DNA of 64,000 bases, taken from NCBI RefSeq assembly GCF_018638295.1, contig NZ_JABTTS010000030.1:17336-81335 (forward strand), in the 5' to 3' direction. Position numbers and translations under genes: made by a program. The stretch's first letter is position 1; the number at the start of each line of letters is the position of its first letter. Shown in pieces: positions 26,319 through 34,551 of the stretch. The notes under the pieces are model-generated. The model saw only the letters and a program-made list of their open reading frames with translations. It was not told the origin of the DNA and ran no database searches. Source of the stretch: Streptomyces sp. CHD11 (GTDB taxonomy: Bacteria; Actinomycetota; Actinomycetes; Streptomycetales; Streptomycetaceae).

Positions 26319-27335
26319 ATGCTCAGTGAACGCAGGCTCCAGGTGTTGCGCGCCATCGTCCAGGACTATGTGGGCACCGAGGAACCGGTCGGTTCCAAGG
26401 CGCTCACCGAGCGGCACAACCTCGGCGTCTCCCCGGCCACCGTGCGCAACGACATGGCGGCCCTGGAGGACGAGGGCTTCATCGCCCAGCCGCACACCAG
26501 CGCCGGGCGCATCCCCACCGACAAGGGCTACCGGCTGTTCGTCGACAAGCTCGCCGGTGTGAAGCCGATGACCGCGCCCGAGCGGCGCGCGATCCAGAAC
26601 TTCCTCGAGGGCGCCGTCGACCTCGACGACGTGGTGGCCAGGACCGTGCGGCTGCTCGCGCAGCTCACCCGGCAGGTCGCCGTCGTCCAGTACCCGTCGC
26701 TGACCCGCTCGACGGTGCGGCACGTGGAGCTGCTGGCGCTGGCGCCCGCGCGGCTGATGCTGGTGCTGATCACGGACACCGGCCGGGTCGAGCAGCGCAT
26801 GGTCGACTGTCCGGCGCCGTTCGGCGAGGCGTCCCTGGCGGATCTGCGGGCGCGGCTCAACAGCCGTGTCGCGGGCCGCCGGTTCAGCGATGTGCCGGGC
26901 CTGGTGGAGGACCTCCCGGAGGCATTCGAGGCGGAGGACCGCGGTACGGTCTCGACGGTGCTCTCCACTCTGCTGGAGACGCTCGTCGAGGAGAACGAGG
27001 AGCGGCTGATGATCGGCGGTACCGCCAATCTCACCCGCTTCGGCCATGATTTCCCCTTGGTGATCCGGCCAGTCCTGGAGGCGCTGGAGGAGCAGGTCGT
27101 GCTCCTCAAGCTGCTCGGGGAGGCGAAGGATCCGGGCGTGACCGTCCGAATCGGTCATGAGAACGCCCACGAGGGACTCAACTCCACGTCTGTCGTGTCG
27201 GTCGGCTACGGTTCGGGCGGCGAGGCACTCGCCAAGCTCGGCGTGGTCGGACCGACCCGCATGGATTACCCCGGAACGATGGGAGCGGTACGCGCAGTGG
27301 CACGGTACGTCGGACAGATCCTGGCGGAGTCGTAG
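26319..27335 (+). CDS. hrcA: Heat-inducible transcription repressor HrcA
   Basis: 338 aa from the ATG at 26319 with GGGAGG eight bases upstream. Winged-helix DNA-binding domain at residues 1-75 (SPATVRNDMAALEDEGF), a GAF-like middle domain and a conserved C-terminal region. HrcA binds CIRCE elements and depends on GroE for activity. The gene has a CIRCE element in its leader and its stop codon overlaps the dnaJ start, so the two are coupled. Confidence 0.97.
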   Translation: MLSERRLQVLRAIVQDYVGTEEPVGSKALTERHNLGVSPATVRNDMAALEDEGFIAQPHTSAGRIPTDKGYRLFVDKLAGVKPMTAPERRAIQNFLEGAVDLDDVVARTVRLLAQLTRQVAVVQYPSLTRSTVRHVELLALAPARLMLVLITDTGRVEQRMVDCPAPFGEASLADLRARLNSRVAGRRFSDVPGLVEDLPEAFEAEDRGTVSTVLSTLLETLVEENEERLMIGGTANLTRFGHDFPLVIRPVLEALEEQVVLLKLLGEAKDPGVTVRIGHENAHEGLNSTSVVSVGYGSGGEALAKLGVVGPTRMDYPGTMGAVRAVARYVGQILAES

Positions 27336-28474
27336 TGGCCACGGACTACTACGCCGTACTCGGCGTGCGCCGCGATGCGTCGCAGGAGGAGATCAAGAAG
27401 GCCTTCCGGCGGCTCGCCCGCGAGCTGCATCCGGACGTCAACCCGGATCCGAAGACCCAGGAGCGGTTCAAGGAGATCAACGCCGCTTACGAGGTGCTGT
27501 CGGACCCGCAGAAGAAGCAGGTCTACGACCTCGGCGGCGACCCGCTCTCCCAGGCGGGCGGCGCCGGTGGCGCGGGCGGATTCGGAGCCGGTGGCTTCGG
27601 CAACTTCTCCGACATCATGGACGCGTTCTTCGGCACGGCGTCGCAGCGCGGGCCGCGCTCGCGCACCCGCCGGGGCCAGGACGCCATGATCCGTATCGAG
27701 GTCGAGCTGGACGAGGCCGCCTTCGGGACGACCAAGGACATCCAGGTCGACACGGCGGTCGTCTGCACCACCTGCAGCGGCGAGGGCGCGGCGCCCGGCA
27801 CCACCGCGCAGACCTGTGACATGTGCCGCGGCCGCGGCGAGGTCTCGCAGGTCACGCGGTCCTTCCTGGGCCAGGTCATGACGTCCCGGCCCTGCCCGCA
27901 GTGCCAGGGCTTCGGCACCGTGGTCCCGACCCCGTGCCCGGAGTGCGCGGGTGACGGCCGGGTCCGTTCCCGGCGCACGCTCACGGTCAAGATCCCGGCC
28001 GGTGTGGACAACGGCACGCGGATCCAGCTGGCCGGCGAGGGCGAGGTCGGCCCCGGCGGCGGGCCGGCCGGTGATCTGTACGTCGAGATCCACGAACTCC
28101 CGCACTCGACCTTCCAGCGGCGCGGTGACGACCTGCACTGCACGGTCACCATCCCGATGACCGCGGCGTCCCTCGGCACCAAGGTGCCGCTCGAGACGCT
28201 GGACGGCATGGAGGAGGTCGACATCCGGCCCGGCACCCAGTCCGGCCAGTCGATCCCGCTGCACGGCCGGGGCGTCACCCACCTGCGCGGCGGCGGCCGG
28301 GGCGACCTGATCGTCCACGTCGAGGTCCAGACCCCGAGCAAGCTCGACGTCGAACAGGAACGCCTGCTGCGCGAACTGGCCAAGCTGCGCGGCGAGGAAC
28401 GGCCCCAGGGCACGTTCCAGCCGGGGCAGCAAGGGTTGTTCTCGCGGTTGAAGGACGCGTTCAACGGGCGCTGA
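27335..28474 (+). CDS. dnaJ: Co-chaperone DnaJ (second copy type)
   Basis: 379 aa, GTG start overlapping the hrcA stop by one base. J domain at residues 1-68 with HPD at 32-34, a Gly/Phe region to about 110, four zinc-finger repeats (CTTCSGEG, CDMCRGRG, CPQCQGFG, CPECAGDG), then the substrate-binding C-terminal domains. Stimulates DnaK ATPase. In Streptomyces this copy is outside the dnaK operon and under HrcA control, unlike the HspR-controlled dnaK-grpE-dnaJ operon. Confidence 0.96.
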   Translation: MATDYYAVLGVRRDASQEEIKKAFRRLARELHPDVNPDPKTQERFKEINAAYEVLSDPQKKQVYDLGGDPLSQAGGAGGAGGFGAGGFGNFSDIMDAFFGTASQRGPRSRTRRGQDAMIRIEVELDEAAFGTTKDIQVDTAVVCTTCSGEGAAPGTTAQTCDMCRGRGEVSQVTRSFLGQVMTSRPCPQCQGFGTVVPTPCPECAGDGRVRSRRTLTVKIPAGVDNGTRIQLAGEGEVGPGGGPAGDLYVEIHELPHSTFQRRGDDLHCTVTIPMTAASLGTKVPLETLDGMEEVDIRPGTQSGQSIPLHGRGVTHLRGGGRGDLIVHVEVQTPSKLDVEQERLLRELAKLRGEERPQGTFQPGQQGLFSRLKDAFNGR

Positions 28475-28563
28475 GAACGGTGGCGGGTCCGCTCCGAAAA
28501 GTGGCTTATGCCAGAGGGAAGGGCGGATTCGGAGTTGTTCGGGGGACGTGACAACATGCCGTC

Positions 28564-29637
28564 ATGTCCTCCGTACCGACCGATCTCTTCCCGCACCCCA
28601 TCGTGCAGGCGCCGATGGCGGGCGGTGTCGCCGTACCGCAGCTGGCCGCCGCCGTGTCCGAGGCGGGCGGGCTCGGTTTCCTGGCCGCGGGATACAAGAC
28701 CGCGGACGGGATGTACCAGGAGATCAAGCAGCTGCGGGGACTGACCGCGCGGCCGTTCGGCGTCAACCTCTTCCTGCCGCAGCCGGAGACCGCCGACCCC
28801 GCCGCCGTGGGTGTCTACGCCGACCAGCTGGCCGGTGAGGCCTCCTGGTACGAGACCGAGCCGGGCGACCCCGACAGCGGCCGCGACGACGGCTACGACG
28901 CCAAGCTCGCCGTCCTGCTGGACAACCCGGTGCCGGTGGTGTCGTTCCACTTCGGTGTGCCGGCGCGCGAGGTACTGGAGAGCCTGCGCCGCGCCGGTAC
29001 GTACACGATGGTCAACGCCACGACCGCGGAGGAGGCCAGGGCCGTCGAGCGGGCCGGCGCGGACGCGGTGATCGCGCAGGGCGTGGAGGCCGGCGGCCAC
29101 CAGGGCACCCACCGGGACATCCCGGAGGCGGACGGCGCCGGTGTCGGGCTGCTGTCCCTCGTCGCCCAGGTCCACGAGTCCGTCGGCATCCCGGTCGTCG
29201 CCGCCGGCGGCATCATGCGCGGCGGCCAGATCGCGGCCGTCCTCGCGGCCGGTGCCGCCGCCGCCCAGCTCGGTACGGCCTTCGTCGCCGCCCATGAGTC
29301 CGGCGCCCACGCCCTCCACAAGCAGGCCCTGACCAGCCCTCTGTACGTCCGCACCGAACTGACGCGGGCCTTCTCCGGCCGCCCGGCCCGCGCCCTGGCC
29401 AACCGCTTCCTGCGTGAGCACGGCCCGTACGCGCCCGCCGCCTACCCGGACGTCCACCATCTCACCGCGCCGCTGCGCAAGGCCGCCGCCAAGGCCGGTG
29501 ACGCGCAGGGCATGGCGCTGTGGGCGGGGCAGGGACACCGGATGGCCCGCGAGCTGCCCGCCGGGCAGCTGGTGGAGGTCCTGGCCGCCGAGCTGGCCGC
29601 GGCCCGGACAGCGTTGTCGGCGGGAGGTGCCCGGTGA
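28564..29637 (+). CDS. Nitronate monooxygenase family flavoprotein
   Basis: 357 aa. FMN-dependent TIM-barrel of the NPD/2-nitropropane dioxygenase family: VQAPMAGGV at the N-terminus, the conserved GxEAGGHxG variant GVEAGGHQG near residue 176 and AAGGIMRGGQIA phosphate-binding segment near 215. Members detoxify nitronates such as propionate 3-nitronate. The ATG follows dnaJ by 89 bases. The stop overlaps the GTG start of rsmE, so they are coupled. Confidence 0.9.
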   Translation: MSSVPTDLFPHPIVQAPMAGGVAVPQLAAAVSEAGGLGFLAAGYKTADGMYQEIKQLRGLTARPFGVNLFLPQPETADPAAVGVYADQLAGEASWYETEPGDPDSGRDDGYDAKLAVLLDNPVPVVSFHFGVPAREVLESLRRAGTYTMVNATTAEEARAVERAGADAVIAQGVEAGGHQGTHRDIPEADGAGVGLLSLVAQVHESVGIPVVAAGGIMRGGQIAAVLAAGAAAAQLGTAFVAAHESGAHALHKQALTSPLYVRTELTRAFSGRPARALANRFLREHGPYAPAAYPDVHHLTAPLRKAAAKAGDAQGMALWAGQGHRMARELPAGQLVEVLAAELAAARTALSAGGAR

Positions 29638-30374
29638 CCGCGCCGGTGTTCGTCGTCAGCCACTTCGACACCGACGGCGGCGGCCGGTATGTGCTCGACG
29701 GCCCGGAAGGGCGGCACGCCGTCTCCGTGAAGCGGCTGCGGGCCGGCGAGGAGGTCGTCCTCACCGACGGGGCGGGCCGCTGGGCCGAGGGCGAGGTGGA
29801 CGCCGCCGAGGGCAAGGACCGGCTGGTCGTGCGGCTCGGTGAGGTCACCGAGGAGCCCGGGGAGTCGCCCCGGCTGACGGTGGTCCAGGCCCTGCCCAAG
29901 GGGGACCGGGGCGAGGTGGCCGTGGAGACGATGACCGAGGTCGGTGTCGACGTGATCGTGCCGTGGTCGGCGTCGCGGTGCGTCACGCAGTGGAAGGGCG
30001 AGCGGGGAGCGAAGTCCCTCGCCAAGTGGCGGGCGACGGCCCGGGAGGCGGGCAAGCAGTCCCGCCGGGTGCGCTTCCCGGAGGTCGCGGACGCGGCGAC
30101 GACCAGGCAGGTTGCCTCACTTCTGGCCGAAGCGGAGTTCGGGGCGGTGCTGCACGAGAGCGGCACGGAGCCGTTGGCGACCGCCGAACTCCCCGTCCGG
30201 AGTGACATCGTGCTGGTCGTCGGGCCCGAAGGGGGCGTCTCTCCGGAGGAGTTGGCGGTTTTCGAGGAGGCCGGTGCGCGGGCCTTCCGACTGGGGCGGA
30301 GTGTCCTGCGGACGTCGACGGCGGGTACGGCGGCAGCGGCGCTGCTGCTGGGGCGTACGGGCCGCTGGTCCTGA
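29634..30374 (+). CDS. rsmE: 16S rRNA (uracil-1498-N3)-methyltransferase
   Basis: 246 aa from the GTG at 29634, overlapping the previous stop (GTGA). N-terminal PUA-like domain and C-terminal SPOUT methyltransferase domain with the trefoil-knot motif LVVGPEGGVS near residue 195 and LGRSVLRTSTA near 222. Methylates U1498 of 16S rRNA using SAM. It follows hrcA-dnaJ as in most actinobacteria. The genes that usually come next (HIT protein, phoH, ybeY) are not present. Confidence 0.93.
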   Translation: MTAPVFVVSHFDTDGGGRYVLDGPEGRHAVSVKRLRAGEEVVLTDGAGRWAEGEVDAAEGKDRLVVRLGEVTEEPGESPRLTVVQALPKGDRGEVAVETMTEVGVDVIVPWSASRCVTQWKGERGAKSLAKWRATAREAGKQSRRVRFPEVADAATTRQVASLLAEAEFGAVLHESGTEPLATAELPVRSDIVLVVGPEGGVSPEELAVFEEAGARAFRLGRSVLRTSTAGTAAAALLLGRTGRWS

Positions 30375-30470
30375 CCCGAGGTTTCTTCGCCCCCGCCGCC
30401 CCTTCCCGTCCCGAAACCGGGGCTCCGCCCCGGACCCCGCTCCTCAAACGCCGGAGGGGCTGAATGCATC
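30375..30470. repeat. Dispersed Streptomyces intergenic repeat, copy 1
   Basis: Contains TTCTTCGCCCCCGCCGCCCC, a CGGGGCTCCGCCCCG hairpin and CTCAAACGCCGGAGGGGCTG. The same components occur in reverse orientation at 58896-58985 and partly at 49013-49125. This is a sequence family common between Streptomyces genes; it can form a terminator-like hairpin. Confidence 0.7.
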
Positions 30471-30481
30471 GGCCGGCAGGC

Positions 30482-31480
30482 TCAGCCTCGGTGGCGCTGG
30501 GAGCGCCAGATGAGGAAGAGGGCGGAGGCCACCGCCGCGCCGCGGATGACCCACGGCCAGGTCTCGGCGATCGCCGCGCTCATCTGTCCCTCGGCGATCG
30601 GTTCGCCCCAGCGGCCCGCTGTTCTGCCCCACAGCCACAGCACACCTCCCGTGAGCGCGAGACCGGGGATGATGACCACCGCCGCCTTCGATTCGGCGGG
30701 GCTGAGCCGCCGCGAGGCGTAGGCGATGAGCCAGCCGAGGATCAGGGCGAACCAGCTGCCCAGCACCGCGCCCGCGACCAGCAGCCCGGCGGCGAGCAGC
30801 AGCAGCGGGTTGCTCCAGCGCCGGGCCGGCAGCCGCAGCAGCCGGCGGCGGCCCGGCGCGGCGCCGACCGCGTCCGCCACGTCGGCCGGCTCGGCGGAGG
30901 TCTCCGGTTCGGGCTCCTTCTCCTTCGGCGCCGGCGGTTTGAGCAGTTCGGGGATCTCCACGCCCCCCACGAACCCCGGCACCTCGTCGCCGATGCCGAA
31001 CGCGCTGTTGTCCACCCGCCACCAGTCGGGCCGGCCGGCGCTGTCCCCCAGTTCGTCCGTGCCGGCCCGGTGCGGCGGGGACGGTACGGACGTGGGGGCG
31101 GGGTCCGCCGGTTCGGCCGGGCGGGGCCGCGGGACGACCCGGCGCAGCACGCCCTTCGGACGGTCACCGCGGGCGGCGGCGCCGCGCTCCGGCTCCCGCT
31201 GTTCCGGGACGGCTGCGGGCCGCACGGGGTCGCTCGGGGCGGCGCCGGGGCCGTCGGTCTCCGCCGCCGCCACGACCTCGGTCGGCGTGCCGATGCGGGA
31301 GATGATGCGGCGGACCGCGGCCGGTGAGTCGACCACCGCCTTGGACCTGCGCCGGTCGATCTCGTCGCGCAGCTCGGCGACCAGCCGCATGCGGGCCGCC
31401 GACGGCAGCTGCCGCTGCTGCGCGACATCGCCGACACGGCTCAGATACTCGTAGACGACCTGGTCACTCTCGATAGCCAC
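30482..31480 (-). CDS. HAAS-type membrane protein
   Basis: 332 aa from the GTG at 31480. The N-terminal 60 residues (YLSRVGDVAQQR...LVAELRDEIDRRR) look like the helical HAAS/DUF1700 domain found in membrane proteins that often pair with PadR regulators. A charged, Pro-rich linker follows, then about four to five membrane helices in residues 205-330. No PadR-like gene is adjacent. Function unknown. It is divergent from the XPB partner gene. Confidence 0.7.
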   Translation of the reverse strand: MAIESDQVVYEYLSRVGDVAQQRQLPSAARMRLVAELRDEIDRRRSKAVVDSPAAVRRIISRIGTPTEVVAAAETDGPGAAPSDPVRPAAVPEQREPERGAAARGDRPKGVLRRVVPRPRPAEPADPAPTSVPSPPHRAGTDELGDSAGRPDWWRVDNSAFGIGDEVPGFVGGVEIPELLKPPAPKEKEPEPETSAEPADVADAVGAAPGRRRLLRLPARRWSNPLLLLAAGLLVAGAVLGSWFALILGWLIAYASRRLSPAESKAAVVIIPGLALTGGVLWLWGRTAGRWGEPIAEGQMSAAIAETWPWVIRGAAVASALFLIWRSQRHRG

Positions 31481-31598
31481 GAAGTCCCCTCCGGGACGGA
31501 TGCGCCTGGACACCGTCGCCCGAAGGTATCGCGAGTGCCACCGGCCGGCCCAACTCCGGGACACCCCACGGACGTGACCAAGCGCTAACGTGAGGCGG

Positions 31599-34412
31599 AT
31601 GAGCACCGAGGAGAAGCCCGCGGCGGCCCCCCGATCCCTCGCCGAGGCCCTTCGGGGGCGGGACGACGTCTCCCTGGCCGCCCTGCTGCGCGGCCGGCCG
31701 GATCTCATCACGCCCGTGCCCGCCGATCTCACCCAGCTCGCCACCCGGGCGGGCACGCGCGCCTCGGTCGTGCGGGCCCTGGAGCGGCTGGACCGGTTCA
31801 CGCTGCAGACGGCGCAGGCGCTGGCGGTGGCGGCGGACCCGGCGTCGTACGGCGAACTGCTCGGGCTGCTGGCGGGTGACGACGGTGATCCGGCGGTGTC
31901 CGCCGCGCTGCCGCACGCGCTGGGCGTGCTGCGGGAGCAGGCTCTGGTGTGGGGCGGTGACGACCGGCTTCGGCTGGTGCGTACGGCCCGTGAGCTGCTG
32001 GCGCCGTCGCCGCAGCATCCGTCGCCGACCGGTCTCGGTCCGACGGTGCGGGAGGCCACCGCGGGGATGTCGCCGGGGCGGATCCAGGAGATCGTGATGG
32101 CGGCGGGACTGCCGTCCACGCACGATTCCGTCTCCGCCGTCACCGCGCTGACGGAGCTCTTCAACGACCCCGCGCGGATGTCCGCGCTGCTCGACGAGGC
32201 GCCGGCGGAGTCCGTGGAGGTGCTGGAGCGGCTGGTCTGGGGGCCACCGTACGGGCAGGTCACCGCGGATCCGGCGCCCCGGCTGCGCTGGCTCCTCGAC
32301 CGGGGACTGCTGCTGCCGACGGCGCCGGGGACGGTCGTGCTGCCGCGCGAGGTGGCGCTGCGGCTGCGGGCCGGGCGGGCGCACCCGACGCCGGAGCCGG
32401 TGCCGCCGCCCGTCGAGCCGACCGCCACGCACCGTCCGGAGGTGGTGGACGCGACGGCGGCCGGGCAGGCGTACACGGCGGTGGCGACGGTCGAGGAGCT
32501 GCTGAAGGACTGGCACGAGGGCGGGCCGGCGGTGCTGCGCTCCGGCGGGCTGAGCGTGCGGGATCTGAAGCGGACCGCCGCGGCCCTGGACGTGACCGAG
32601 CCGGTGGCCGCGTTCTGGGCCGAACTGGCTTATGCCGCCGGGCTGCTGGCCTCCGACGGGGAGGCGTCCGAGCGGTACGCGGCGACGCCGGCGTACGACG
32701 CGTGGCGTGAGCTTCCGGACGGGGAGCGGTGGGCGCGGCTGGCCACGGCGTGGCTGACGGCGACGCGGACGGCGGGGCTGGTCGGCGGGCGGGACGCGAA
32801 GGACCACCCGCTGTCGGCGCTGGGCCCCGGCCTGGACCGCTCGGCGGCACCGGAGGTACGGCACCGGGTGCTGACCCTGCTGGCGTCCCTCCCGGAGGGA
32901 GCCGCCCCGTCGGCCGACTCGGTACTGGCCCGCCTGCGATGGGAGCGGCCACCGCGCGGGGGGCGGGGCGGGGCCGGGGGTGCCCCGGCAGCGGCGGCGG
33001 AGACCGGCCGGGGCGGGTTCGCCGCACCGGCGGGCGGCGAGCACGGCGCCGGGTTCGGGGGCACGGCGGGATCCGGGGCGGGGGCCTACGCGGGCGAGGG
33101 CGGGCACGGGCCGGCGTCCGGACATGCCGGCGCGGGCGGGCACGGGCCGGCCACCGGATACCCCGGTCCGGGCGGGCGGGGGCCGGCGGCCGGGTATTCC
33201 GGTGCCGGCGGGCGTGGGGCGGGGGACGGTGGCGACGATCTGCGGGCGCGGCTGGCCCGGTGGGCGCTGGGAGAGGCCGAAATGCTCGGGGTGACCGGGC
33301 GCGGCGCCCTCTCGGCGCACGGGCGGGCGCTGATCGGCGCGCCCGCGCCGCGGCGGCCCGAGCCGGCGGTGGAGGCGCAGCCCCGGGGGCCGGGTGACAA
33401 GTTGCCCGTGCATCACCGGCCCGCCCCGGCGCCGGCGCCGCTCTCCCCCGCCGCGCAGGGGGCCGCCGCGGCTGCCGCCGCCCGGCTGCTCACGCCGCTG
33501 CTGCCCGAGCCGCTGGACCACGTCCTGCTCCAGGCCGATCTGACGGCGGTCGCGCCGGGACCGCTGGAGCGGCCGCTGGCGGACGTGCTGGGGGTTCTCG
33601 CGGACGTGGAATCGAAGGGTGGCGCGACGGTCTACCGGTTCACGCCCGGCTCCGTGCGCCGCGCCCTCGACTCCGGTCGGACGGCCGCCGACCTGCACGC
33701 CTTCCTGGCCGCGCACTCCCGTACGCCGGTGCCGCAGCCACTGGCGTACCTGATCGACGACGTGGCCCGCAGGCACGGGCATCTGCGGGTGGGTGCCGCC
33801 TCGGCGTACGTCCGCTGCGACGACGACGCGGTGCTCGGCGAGATCCTCGCGGACAAACGGGCCGCCGGACTGGGCCTGCGCAGGCTCGCGCCGACCGTGC
33901 TGGCCGCGCGGGCCGATCCGGCCGGGCTGCTGGCCGGGCTGCGCGCGATGGGTTTCGCGCCGGCCGCCGAGTCCGCCGAGGGCGATGTCCTGATCGCCCG
34001 CGCGGACGCCCACCGCACGCCGCCGCGCACCCCGCCCGAGCCGGTGCCGGACGGGCCGCCGGCCCCCGACGAGACGCTGCTCGACGCGGCGGTCCGCGCC
34101 GTCCGCGCGGGCGACCGTGCCGCCACCGCGCCCCGCAGGCCTGCTCCCGGTGACCGTCCCGGCGAGCGCGGGGAGCTGCCCCGTACGACGGCCGCCGAGA
34201 CCCTCGCCACCCTGCAGGCCGCCGTCCTCACCGGCGAGACGCTGTGGATCGGCCACGTCGACGCCGAAGGCGCGGCGAGCCGGCGCGTGATCGCCCCGGT
34301 GCGCGTGGAGGGCGGCTGCGTCACGGCGTACGACCACACCGCCGACGAGGTCCGTACGTATCCGCTGCACCGGATCACGGGGGTCGCGGAGCCGGCGGAG
34401 GAGGAGGGCTGA
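31599..34412 (+). CDS. Helicase-associated XPB/Ssl2 N-terminal-like protein
   Basis: About 937 aa; start at the ATG 31599 or the GTG 31590. A large protein with no helicase motifs, similar to the actinobacterial family carrying an XPB/Ssl2-type helicase-associated domain (residues about 600-760). It lies directly upstream of the XPB helicase on the same strand, as in mycobacteria, so it is probably a partner or loader in DNA repair. Residues about 450-550 are a Gly/Ala/Pro/His-rich insert containing four 12-residue repeats. The function of the family has not been clearly defined. Confidence 0.75.
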   Translation: MSTEEKPAAAPRSLAEALRGRDDVSLAALLRGRPDLITPVPADLTQLATRAGTRASVVRALERLDRFTLQTAQALAVAADPASYGELLGLLAGDDGDPAVSAALPHALGVLREQALVWGGDDRLRLVRTARELLAPSPQHPSPTGLGPTVREATAGMSPGRIQEIVMAAGLPSTHDSVSAVTALTELFNDPARMSALLDEAPAESVEVLERLVWGPPYGQVTADPAPRLRWLLDRGLLLPTAPGTVVLPREVALRLRAGRAHPTPEPVPPPVEPTATHRPEVVDATAAGQAYTAVATVEELLKDWHEGGPAVLRSGGLSVRDLKRTAAALDVTEPVAAFWAELAYAAGLLASDGEASERYAATPAYDAWRELPDGERWARLATAWLTATRTAGLVGGRDAKDHPLSALGPGLDRSAAPEVRHRVLTLLASLPEGAAPSADSVLARLRWERPPRGGRGGAGGAPAAAAETGRGGFAAPAGGEHGAGFGGTAGSGAGAYAGEGGHGPASGHAGAGGHGPATGYPGPGGRGPAAGYSGAGGRGAGDGGDDLRARLARWALGEAEMLGVTGRGALSAHGRALIGAPAPRRPEPAVEAQPRGPGDKLPVHHRPAPAPAPLSPAAQGAAAAAAARLLTPLLPEPLDHVLLQADLTAVAPGPLERPLADVLGVLADVESKGGATVYRFTPGSVRRALDSGRTAADLHAFLAAHSRTPVPQPLAYLIDDVARRHGHLRVGAASAYVRCDDDAVLGEILADKRAAGLGLRRLAPTVLAARADPAGLLAGLRAMGFAPAAESAEGDVLIARADAHRTPPRTPPEPVPDGPPAPDETLLDAAVRAVRAGDRAATAPRRPAPGDRPGERGELPRTTAAETLATLQAAVLTGETLWIGHVDAEGAASRRVIAPVRVEGGCVTAYDHTADEVRTYPLHRITGVAEPAEEEG
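33093..33221. repeat. 36-bp in-frame minisatellite in the XPB-partner gene
   Basis: Three full and one partial copy of a 36-base unit (33093-33128, 33129-33164, 33165-33200, then to 33221) encode GEGGHGPASGHA, GAGGHGPATGYP, GPGGRGPAAGYS and GAGGRGA. In-frame length changes would alter a flexible linker. Confidence 0.75.
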
Positions 34413-34551
34413 CCGCGCCGGGCCGGATCCGCGCGGGCCTGACACGTGTGGCCGCTGTCACTCGTCGTCCCCGTGCGGCGGCCGATCAGGCAAACTGGAC
34501 GTTTGGCCGAGCTGTGCCCGTGCCGAGCCCGTCGCAGAAAGGCAGCCGCGC

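Noticed and set aside
31464..34445. 993-codon minus-strand frame opposite the XPB-partner gene
   Set aside because: Arg/Gly/Pro-rich antisense frame without domains; the plus-strand gene is supported by context with XPB.
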